Below, one piece after another: positions 6,211 through 11,516 of a DNA stretch of 11,516 nucleotides; positions within the stretch are counted from its first letter, which is position 1; each line of letters starts with the position of its first letter. This stretch comes from UBA11164 sp002420085 (lineage in GTDB: Bacteria > Pseudomonadota > Gammaproteobacteria > Xanthomonadales > Xanthomonadaceae). Both the position numbers and the translations under genes were made by a program. Location: positions 1 through 11,516 of the forward strand of contig DALYLJ010000099.1 of NCBI GenBank assembly GCA_031976395.1, written 5' to 3'. The notes under the pieces were generated by a model, which was not told the DNA's origin, did no database searches, and was given only the letters and a program-made list of their open reading frames with translations.

Positions 6211-6250
6211 GGGTAGGATTTTTCCTCATGTGAGGGTAGGAAAAACTCCC
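6211..6250. promoter_or_regulatory. AT-rich palindromic element, candidate operator
   Basis: TTTTTCCT (6219-6226) and AGGAAAAA (6238-6245) are exact inverted repeats; inside, CCTCA (6224-6228) and TGAGG (6231-6235) form a second dyad. GGGTAGGA also occurs twice in direct orientation (6211-6218 and 6234-6241). The block lies about 45-70 bases before the candidate -10 of the cytochrome gene and is the most AT-rich patch of the region. That position suits an activator or response-regulator site. The cognate regulator is unknown. Confidence 0.45.
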
Positions 6251-6290
6251 GATTCGGGGTCGGCGTTTTCGTCGATCGGGTGCTCCGGGC

Positions 6291-6296
6291 TATACT
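6291..6296 (+). promoter_or_regulatory. Candidate -10 box for the cytochrome c5 gene
   Basis: TATACT differs from TATAAT at one base and is the best sigma-70 type -10 in the window. The -35 is poor (TTCGTC at 6268-6273 with a 17-base spacer, or TTTCGT with 18), consistent with a need for an activator. Transcription would start near 6303, leaving a leader of about 120 bases. Confidence 0.5.
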
Positions 6297-6317
6297 TGCG
6301 CTCTTGCGCCGATCCGG

Positions 6318-6366
6318 ACCGGCAGGCCGGTACAGGGAGGCGGCGCGGGTCGTGGCTCCCGCCACG
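6318..6366 (+). other. Two hairpins in the cytochrome leader
   Basis: ACCGG/CCGGT (6318-6322, 6327-6331, loop CAGG) and CGTGGC/GCCACG (6351-6356, 6361-6366, loop TCCC) are perfect stems within the predicted 5' leader. They could affect message stability or translation. No known riboswitch is recognised and the distance to the start codon (58 bases) does not suggest direct occlusion of it. Confidence 0.35.
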
Positions 6367-6424
6367 GCGCAGCGTCGTTCGCCGAACCGGCCTGACCACA
6401 GGCCCCTCGTCAACCGGGTGTTAA

Positions 6425-6940
6425 ATGAATCGCCACGACATCACCTTTCTCAAGCATTTTTCGCAAATCATCCTCGGCCTGGTTCTGCTGACGATCGTGC
6501 TGATCGTCTTTGCGGTCATCATCCACAACCGCCTGACCCTGGACGACGATACGACCCGAGAGGCGCTGATCGATGCCCGCATCCAGCCGCTCGCGGCGGT
6601 CTATGCCGGCGAGACCGGTGCCGCCGCGATGGCTGCGGCCGCCGAAGCCGCTGCCGCTGCTGCCGCCACCCAGGTCGCCTACGGCGGCAGTCTGGACGGT
6701 GGGATGATCTACGAAAGCCTGTGCGGTGCCTGCCACACCTCGGGCGCCGGCGGTGCGCCGACCCTGGACCGTGCGAACTGGTCCGGGCGCCTGGCCCAGG
6801 GGCGCGACACCCTGGTCAAGCACGCCATCGAGGGCTATCAGGGTGCGGCCGGGCTGATGCCGGCACGGGGCGGCAATCCGGCCCTGAACGACGAGCAGGT
6901 CGCTGCCACTGTCGATTGGATGATCGACAATCTGAAGTAA
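6425..6940 (+). CDS. Membrane-anchored cytochrome c5 family protein
   Basis: A 171-residue class I c-type cytochrome that would carry electrons in the periplasm, probably toward a terminal oxidase. It has an N-terminal uncleaved anchor (about residues 13-35, IILGLVLLTIVLIVFAVII) after MNRHDITFLKHFS, a start typical of this family. An Ala-rich linker (about 65-82) follows. The single heme site is CGACH with Cys100, Cys103 and His104, and Met145 in GLMPARGG is the likely sixth heme ligand. The C-terminal helix is NDEQVAATVDWMIDNLK. The start at 6425 is set by this conserved N-terminus; no clear Shine-Dalgarno precedes it (bases just upstream are GTGTTAA), which is unusual for the window. The nuclease gene follows after 59 bases with no evident terminator between. 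Confidence 0.92.
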   Translation: MNRHDITFLKHFSQIILGLVLLTIVLIVFAVIIHNRLTLDDDTTREALIDARIQPLAAVYAGETGAAAMAAAAEAAAAAAATQVAYGGSLDGGMIYESLCGACHTSGAGGAPTLDRANWSGRLAQGRDTLVKHAIEGYQGAAGLMPARGGNPALNDEQVAATVDWMIDNLK

Positions 6941-6999
6941 GTCCGGACACCGGCCTTCCCGTCGATCATCCCCACCCCCGCCCCGATCGCATCGCGAAC

Positions 7000-8823
7000 A
7001 TGACCTGGCCGATCCGATCTGGCGTCCTGACCCTGTCGGCACTGCTGGCCGCCTGTGCCGAAGGCCCGTCCGGTCAGGTCTCGCCCGGTCAGACCTCAGC
7101 CGGCGAGACCGGGGCGGTCGTGACCATCGCGGCGATCCAGGGCGCCGGTGAACGAAGCCCGCTGCTGGGCCAGACACACCAGACCCGTGGCGTGGTGAGC
7201 GGCAATTTCGGCGGCCTGGGCGGGTTCTTCGTGGCCAGTCCGAGCGGGGAGGATGATGGTGATCCGGCGACCGCCGAGGGCCTGTTCGTCCGCTGGACAC
7301 GCGACGATGGGCCGATGCCGAAGCGCGGCGATCTGCTCGCCCTGCGCGGTCGGGTCGATGAACTGGGCGACGCGCCGGCCAGTTTGACCGCCCTGGTCGA
7401 TGTCGAATGGCAGGTGATCGGCAAGGATCGCGTGCCGACTCATGAGGTCAGCGAGCCGCCGGCCGAGCCCGGCCAGTGGGAAGCGCTGGAAGGCATGCGC
7501 CTGCGCCTGCCGGGGCCGCTGGTCGTGGCCAGCCATTACGAATTGAAGACCTTCGGTGCCCTGACCGTCGCCTTCGGCGAACTGCCGCAGCAGCCGACCG
7601 ATCGGGTTGCACCGGGTCCGGAAGCGGCCCGTCTCGCTGCCGACAACGCCCGTCGAATGTTGATTCTCGATGATGGCCGCGATCGGCGTGATCCGGAACG
7701 AATCTGGTATCTGGCCGACCAGCCGAACGCCTCGGCCCCCTGGCGGATCGGCACCACGCTGGCCGGCGTCGAAGGGCTGCTCGACCACCGGCATGGCCGC
7801 TACCGGCTGCAATTGACCGACCCGCCGGCCGATGTCCGACAGGCCGAACGGCCGGCGCCGCCGCAGCGTCAGCCGGGTGTCCTGCGGGTCGTGGCACTGA
7901 ATGTCCTGAATCTGTTCAACGGTGACGGTCGCGGCGGCGGCTTTCCGACCGAGCGCGGCGCGGCGCGTCACGACCAGTATCAGCGCCAGCAGGCCAAGCT
8001 GGTCGAGCAGGTGCGGCTGCTCGACGCCGACATCGTTGCTCTGATGGAAATCGAAAACGATGGTTTCGGGCCGGATTCGGCCCTGGCCCAGTTCGTCGCG
8101 GCCCTACGGGCAGCCCAGCCGAGCGCCGACTGGCGCGTTGTCGATGCCGGCGACGGTCCCGGCACCGATGCCATCCGGGTTGCCCTGATCCATCGCGCCG
8201 ACCAGGCTGAGGCCCTGGGTGCCCCTGCAACCCTGACCGATGGACCCTTCGCGACCGGCAGCCGGGCACCCCTGGCGCAGACCTTCCGCACGGGCAACGG
8301 TCCAGCGTTCACGGTCGTGGTCAACCACTTCAAGTCCAAGGGCGGCTGCGATCGGGCCGGGCCGGATGATCGCGACCGGGGGGATGGTCAGGGCTGCTTC
8401 AACGGCCAGCGGGTCGCCGCGGCGCACCGCCTGGCAACCTGGTTGGATGGTGATCCGACTAGATCAGGCAGCGATCATGTATTGATCGTCGGCGATCTAA
8501 ACGCCTATCGCCGCGAAGACCCGATCACCACCCTGACCGAGCGCGGGTGGCGGCCGCTGCTGGATGACCCGGACCTGGGCAGCAGCTATGTCTACGCCGG
8601 TGCCGCCGGCAGCCTCGATCATGCACTGGCCAGCGAGGCGCTCGCCGCACGGCTTGGCCAGGCCCTGGTGTGGGCGGCGAATGCCGAGGAAAATGCGTTC
8701 TTCGCCTACCAACATGGGGCTAACGTCGGCGAAAATGCCAATCAGGCAAGTCCCTGGGGCGGCTCCGATCACAACCCCTTGGTGCTCGACTTCCGACTGT
8801 CCGAGCCGACCGACCGGGACTGA
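7000..8823 (+). CDS. ExeM/NucH-type extracellular endonuclease, lipoprotein
   Basis: A 607-residue predicted nuclease of the endonuclease/exonuclease/phosphatase superfamily, acting outside the inner membrane. The start ATG 7000 gives a lipoprotein signal (TLSALLAAC, Cys19; Ala at +2 suggests the outer membrane). An OB-fold domain like that of YhcR/NucH spans about 40-140 (IQGAGERSPLLGQ, GGLGGFFVAS, EGLFVRW). The catalytic domain from about 295 has VVALNVLNLFNGDG with Asn301/Asn304, ALMEIEND with metal ligand Glu350, VVNHFKSKG with His443, IVGDLNAYRREDPI with Asp499/Asn501, SLDHAL with Asp540/His541 and WGGSDHNPLVLDF with Asp590/His591: all catalytic positions appear intact. It probably degrades extracellular DNA for nutrients or biofilm turnover. 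Cys450 and Cys466 may form a disulfide. The open frame extends upstream to 6280, but that part overlaps the cytochrome gene and lacks a signal. The ribosome site is weak. Confidence 0.88.
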   Translation: MTWPIRSGVLTLSALLAACAEGPSGQVSPGQTSAGETGAVVTIAAIQGAGERSPLLGQTHQTRGVVSGNFGGLGGFFVASPSGEDDGDPATAEGLFVRWTRDDGPMPKRGDLLALRGRVDELGDAPASLTALVDVEWQVIGKDRVPTHEVSEPPAEPGQWEALEGMRLRLPGPLVVASHYELKTFGALTVAFGELPQQPTDRVAPGPEAARLAADNARRMLILDDGRDRRDPERIWYLADQPNASAPWRIGTTLAGVEGLLDHRHGRYRLQLTDPPADVRQAERPAPPQRQPGVLRVVALNVLNLFNGDGRGGGFPTERGAARHDQYQRQQAKLVEQVRLLDADIVALMEIENDGFGPDSALAQFVAALRAAQPSADWRVVDAGDGPGTDAIRVALIHRADQAEALGAPATLTDGPFATGSRAPLAQTFRTGNGPAFTVVVNHFKSKGGCDRAGPDDRDRGDGQGCFNGQRVAAAHRLATWLDGDPTRSGSDHVLIVGDLNAYRREDPITTLTERGWRPLLDDPDLGSSYVYAGAAGSLDHALASEALAARLGQALVWAANAEENAFFAYQHGANVGENANQASPWGGSDHNPLVLDFRLSEPTDRD

Positions 8824-8879
8824 TCACCACCGACCGCACAGAACCGAATCGGCACGATCGGAGTATCGGCCGGCTCGGT

Positions 8880-8885
8880 TACACT
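8880..8885 (+). promoter_or_regulatory. Candidate -10 box for the hydrolase/zapE pair
   Basis: TACACT in the context GGTTACACTCTGCG lies 23 bases before ATG 8909, implying a very short leader. The -35 is not recognisable. Its placement in an 85-base gap after the nuclease gene supports a new transcription unit here. Confidence 0.35.
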
Positions 8886-8908
8886 CTGCGCTCGCCGAGC
8901 GCTTTCAC

Positions 8909-9580
8909 ATGAGCAAAGTCGAACCCTTCCCGAATGCAGCCCAGACCCTGCATCTGCCCGGACCTGCCGGGCGGATCGAACTGGTCGTGGATGTCCCCGA
9001 GACGGACAGCAAGCGCAACGTGGTGGCGATCATCTGCCATCCGCATCCGCTGCATGGCGGCAGCCTGCACAACAAGGTCGTGACCATCCTCGAACGCGCC
9101 CTGCGAGAACTGGGCGCCAAGACCGTGCGCTTCAACTTCCGGGGCGTCGGTGAGTCCGAAGGCAGTCACGATGAGGGGCGCGGCGAAACCCTCGACCTGC
9201 TGGCCGTCGCCGACTGGGTTCACAAGGCGCTGCCCGACCACGATCTCTGGCTGGCCGGTTTCAGCTTCGGTGCCTACATCGCCCTGCTCGGCGCCCGCCA
9301 CCTGCCAGCCAAACTGATGGTTTCGATCGCACCACCGGCCGGTCGCTGGGATTTCGCCGCCGTGCTGCCGCCGGACTGCCCCTGGCTGGTGGTCCAGGGC
9401 GAGGCCGACGATGTGGTCGATCCGCAGGAGGTCTACCGCTGGATCGACGGGCTGGCGGAAAAGCCGACCCTGGTCCGCATGGAAGACACCGGCCACTTCT
9501 TCCATCGCCGCCTGATGGACCTGCGCGGCGCGGTCAAGAATGGGGTCCGCAAGCTGTTGCCACCGGAGCGTCATGGCTGA
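8909..9580 (+). CDS. Alpha/beta hydrolase (COG2945-like)
   Basis: A 223-residue cytoplasmic serine hydrolase with no signal peptide. The family marker HPHPLHGG (44-51) supplies the oxyanion region, followed by FNFRGVGESEG (75-85). The nucleophile elbow is GFSFGAY with Ser119. The likely acid is Asp167 in GEADDVV, and the base is His196 in DTGHFF. These match the small alpha/beta hydrolases of the COG2945 type, which are widespread in proteobacteria and mostly of unknown substrate; esterase or thioesterase activity is plausible. The start at 8909 gives a normal family N-terminus, though the ribosome site is weak. The last 8 bases overlap the start of zapE, so the two are probably translated together. 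Confidence 0.85.
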   Translation: MSKVEPFPNAAQTLHLPGPAGRIELVVDVPETDSKRNVVAIICHPHPLHGGSLHNKVVTILERALRELGAKTVRFNFRGVGESEGSHDEGRGETLDLLAVADWVHKALPDHDLWLAGFSFGAYIALLGARHLPAKLMVSIAPPAGRWDFAAVLPPDCPWLVVQGEADDVVDPQEVYRWIDGLAEKPTLVRMEDTGHFFHRRLMDLRGAVKNGVRKLLPPERHG

Positions 9581-10694
9581 AGCGGCAGCGGCCGAGCGAG
9601 CAGCGTCATTGTCGCCATCGACCGCGTATCAACTCGGCATCGACGCCGGGCGCTGGCGCGACGACCCCGGCCAGCGCGCGGCGCTGGGCGAACTGGATCG
9701 CATCCACACCGGCCTGCTCGACCAGACCGATCAGGGTCTGCTGCATCGCCTGCGCACCTGGATCGCACCACCGACTCCGGTCCCCGGCCTGTACCTGTGG
9801 GGCGGCGTCGGGCGTGGCAAGACCTTTCTGGTCGACCTGCTGTTCGACGGCCTGGCGATCGCGGCCAAGCGGCGCATCCATTTCCATCGCTTCATGGCCG
9901 AAATCCATGACGCCCTGCGCCAGCTCAAGCGTCAGCCCGATCCGCTGGCGGCAGTCGCCGACATCCAGATCCGCCGTCAGCGCCTGCTGGTGCTCGATGA
10001 GTTCTTCGTTTCCGACATCGGCGACGCGATGATCCTGGCCCGCCTGCTCGATGCGCTGTTCGCCCGTGGCCTGACCCTGGTGACGACCTCCAACGTCGCA
10101 CCGTCCGACCTGTACCGCGATGGCTTGCAGCGAGTGCGCTTCCTGCCGGCGATCGCCCTGATCGAAGCGCGCTGCCGGGTGTTGCGCCTGACCGGCGACA
10201 CCGATTATCGGTTGCGCCTGCTGACCCGCGACAGCGTCTACCGGCACCCGCTCGACAGCGAAGCCGAGACGGCCATGGCCACCTGGTTCCAGCGCCTGTC
10301 CGAAGGCGTTCCGATCGAGTCCGGCCCGGTCTCGATCAATGGCCGAGCGATCCCGACCCGTGGTCTCGCCGAAGGCATCGCCTGGTTCGATTTTCCGGCC
10401 CTGTGCGAGGGTCCACGCTCGGCCGCCGACTACATCGAACTGGCACGCGACCGACACACCGTGTTGATCTCGGGCATTCCGGTGTTCGACGGCGGCAATG
10501 ACGATGCCGCCCGTCGCCTGGTCAACCTGATCGACGAACTGTACGACCGGCGGGTCAACCTGATCGTCAGTGCTGCCGACCCGCCGCAGCGGCTCTATCG
10601 CGGCGAGCGCCTGGCAGCCGAGTTCGAGCGGACCGCCAGCCGGCTGATCGAGATGCAGTCGCGCGACTATCTCGGTCAGCCGCATCGACCGTGA
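9573..10694 (+). CDS. zapE: ZapE, AFG1-like cell division ATPase
   Basis: A 373-residue P-loop ATPase of the AFG1/ZapE family, the usual length for bacterial members. In E. coli ZapE associates with the FtsZ ring and destabilises FtsZ polymers during constriction. Walker A is GGVGRGKT (77-84) in LYLWGGVGRGKTF; Walker B is LLVLDEFFVSD with Asp142/Glu143; the sensor-like TSNVAPSDLYRDGLQR and RFLPAIALIE blocks and DYRLRLL follow. The helical C-terminal part contains GIPVFDGGNDDAARRLVNLIDELYDR, which is highly typical. The start at 9573 has GGAG at 9565-9568, only 4 bases away, inside the upstream hydrolase gene, and overlaps its stop by 8 bases. The slightly Ala-rich first 12 residues may be disordered. 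Confidence 0.95.
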   Translation: MAEAAAAERAASLSPSTAYQLGIDAGRWRDDPGQRAALGELDRIHTGLLDQTDQGLLHRLRTWIAPPTPVPGLYLWGGVGRGKTFLVDLLFDGLAIAAKRRIHFHRFMAEIHDALRQLKRQPDPLAAVADIQIRRQRLLVLDEFFVSDIGDAMILARLLDALFARGLTLVTTSNVAPSDLYRDGLQRVRFLPAIALIEARCRVLRLTGDTDYRLRLLTRDSVYRHPLDSEAETAMATWFQRLSEGVPIESGPVSINGRAIPTRGLAEGIAWFDFPALCEGPRSAADYIELARDRHTVLISGIPVFDGGNDDAARRLVNLIDELYDRRVNLIVSAADPPQRLYRGERLAAEFERTASRLIEMQSRDYLGQPHRP

Positions 10695-10717
10695 ACACGG
10701 TGGCGGTCGGCGTGGGG

Positions 10718-10726
10718 TGCTACCAT
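10718..10726 (+). promoter_or_regulatory. Candidate extended -10 for the M20 amidohydrolase gene
   Basis: TGCTACCAT (TGN then TACCAT) sits 28 bases before ATG 10755 in the 60-base gap after zapE. No -35 is evident. It resembles the elements before 2003 and 8909 in position and form. Confidence 0.3.
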
Positions 10727-10754
10727 CGCGCGCAGTCCGTTGCCGAGCCTGCCC

Positions 10755-11516
10755 ATGAAGCCTACTCCGGTCCTCGTCCTGCTTGCGCTGTCGGCGCTGT
10801 CCTCGGCCTCGGTCGCAACCACGCCTGACGCCGAAACCTTGGCCGCCTCGGTCGCCGAGCCGGTCCTGATCTGGCGGCGCGACATCCATCAGCATCCTGA
10901 ACTCGGTAACCGCGAGTTCCGCACCTCCAACCTGGTCGCCGAACACCTGACCGCGCTCGGCCTGGAGGTACGCACTGGCATCGCCCACACCGGCGTGGTC
11001 GGCATCCTGCGCGGCGGTCGGCCTGGCCCGCGCCTGGCCCTGCGGGCCGACATGGATGCCCTGCCGGTGACCGAGCGCAACGACCTGCCCTTCGCATCAC
11101 GGGTGACCACCGAGTATCGCGGCCAGACCACCGGTGTCATGCATGCCTGCGGCCACGACACCCACACCGCCATCCTGATGGGGGTGGCCCAGGCCCTGGC
11201 TTCGGTGCGCGATACCCTGCCCGGCGAGGTCATGTTCATCTTCCAGCCGGCCGAAGAAGGCCCGCCGGATGGCGAGGACGGCGGCGCCTCGCTGATGGTC
11301 GCCCAGGGCCTGTTCGATGATTTCCTGCCGGAAGCGGTATTCGGTCTGCACGTCATCGCCGGCATCCCGTCCGATGTGATCGCCACCCGACCCGGCCCGT
11401 TCATGGCCGCCAGCGATTATTTCCAGATCGTGGTCAAGGGTCGTCAGACCCACGGCTCGCGGCCGTGGGGCGGGGTCGATCCGGTGGTCGCCGCCGCCGA
11501 CAACGCGGTGGTGGTG
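10755..11516 (+). CDS. Secreted M20-family amidohydrolase, truncated by window end
   Basis: The first 254 residues of a gene running off the right edge with no stop. A signal peptide is present (hydrophobic residues 5-18, likely cleavage after SVA near 21), so the enzyme is exported. The fold is the M20D metallopeptidase/IAA-amino-acid amidohydrolase group: RRDIHQHPELG (41-51), ALRADMDALPV (95-105), MHACGHDTHTA (129-139) with metal ligands Cys132 and His134, FQPAEEGP (163-170) with base Glu167 and ligand Glu168, and GLHV with His199. The visible end, THGSRPWGGVDPVVAA, is the start of the lid/dimerisation domain. Family members cleave N-acyl amino acids or small peptides such as hippurate. Family length is about 400-450, so roughly 40% is missing. 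It may share a transcript with zapE or use the promoter in the gap. Confidence 0.9.
   Translation, partial: MKPTPVLVLLALSALSSASVATTPDAETLAASVAEPVLIWRRDIHQHPELGNREFRTSNLVAEHLTALGLEVRTGIAHTGVVGILRGGRPGPRLALRADMDALPVTERNDLPFASRVTTEYRGQTTGVMHACGHDTHTAILMGVAQALASVRDTLPGEVMFIFQPAEEGPPDGEDGGASLMVAQGLFDDFLPEAVFGLHVIAGIPSDVIATRPGPFMAASDYFQIVVKGRQTHGSRPWGGVDPVVAAADNAVVV

Larger units (their letters stand above)
5753..6424. other. 672-base intergenic region without a credible gene
   Basis: The region lies between two divergent genes. Open frames cross it on both strands, but their products are Arg/Pro/Ser-rich, carry no recognisable motif and have poor starts, as expected of high-GC noncoding DNA. Its left half (5753-6080) has no TA dinucleotide on either strand, so no normal -10 box. 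The right half holds several perfect inverted repeats (6011-6041, 6062-6081, 6083-6095, 6102-6156, 6185-6206, 6219-6245), then a promoter near 6291 and a leader of about 120 bases for the cytochrome gene. A structured RNA or a complex control region is possible. Confidence 0.6.

Noticed and set aside
6011..6250. Known RNAs in the structured region: tmRNA, RNase P RNA, 4.5S RNA, c-di-GMP or TPP riboswitches, tRNA.
   Set aside because: None of their conserved sequence blocks could be found by eye on either strand.
6280..6999. Upstream extension of the nuclease frame, giving 847 residues.
   Set aside because: It overlaps the cytochrome gene completely in another frame, is Arg/Pro-rich, and would bury the lipoprotein signal that begins at 7000.
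9606..10988. A 460-codon minus-strand frame over zapE.
   Set aside because: It is antisense to a strongly recognisable ZapE and has the Gln/Asp/Gly-rich look of a shadow frame.
1..11516. CRISPR array, insertion sequence, phage genes or restriction/defence genes.
   Set aside because: No regularly spaced repeats, transposase, integrase or defence-type domains were seen; gene content is metabolic and housekeeping.

Overview
The window is about 11.5 kb of dense, high-GC bacterial chromosome. The gene set suggests a free-living Gram-negative gammaproteobacterium, probably near the Xanthomonadales/Lysobacterales. It includes a maltose-type MFS transporter beside a lipoprotein alpha-amylase, a subclass B3 metallo-beta-lactamase, YajQ, a membrane-anchored cytochrome c5, a DUF3014 protein, ZapE and several periplasmic or outer-membrane hydrolases. 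Signal peptides and lipoboxes show a cell with an outer membrane. The genus assignment is inference. No tRNA, rRNA, CRISPR array, insertion sequence or phage gene was seen.

Layout. (1) 1-1940: the tail of a sugar transporter followed by a GH13 amylase lipoprotein, the end of a starch/maltodextrin uptake locus. (2) 2003-4279: a secreted metal-dependent amidohydrolase of the Xaa-Pro dipeptidase type, translationally coupled to a secreted B3 metallo-beta-lactamase. (3) 4335-4817: yajQ, which converges on a DUF3014 gene on the minus strand (4844-5752) across a 26-base gap holding a GC-rich hairpin. (4) 5753-6424: the only long gene-free stretch, 672 bases. It is rich in perfect inverted repeats and ends in a promoter and leader for the cytochrome gene. 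(5) 6425-8823: a membrane-anchored cytochrome c5 and a lipoprotein nuclease of the ExeM/NucH type. (6) 8909-10694: a small alpha/beta hydrolase whose stop overlaps the start of zapE. (7) 10755 to the right edge: a secreted M20-family amidohydrolase, cut by the window end.

Most genes are ordinary for such a genome. Much of the window encodes degradation outside the cytoplasm: starch, peptides or peptide-like amides, beta-lactams, DNA and N-acyl amino acids. That fits a scavenging lifestyle. The parts that deserve a second look are the structured intergenic region at about 6011-6250 and the beta-lactamase/amidohydrolase pair. I did not find convincing evidence of a wholly new multi-gene system.
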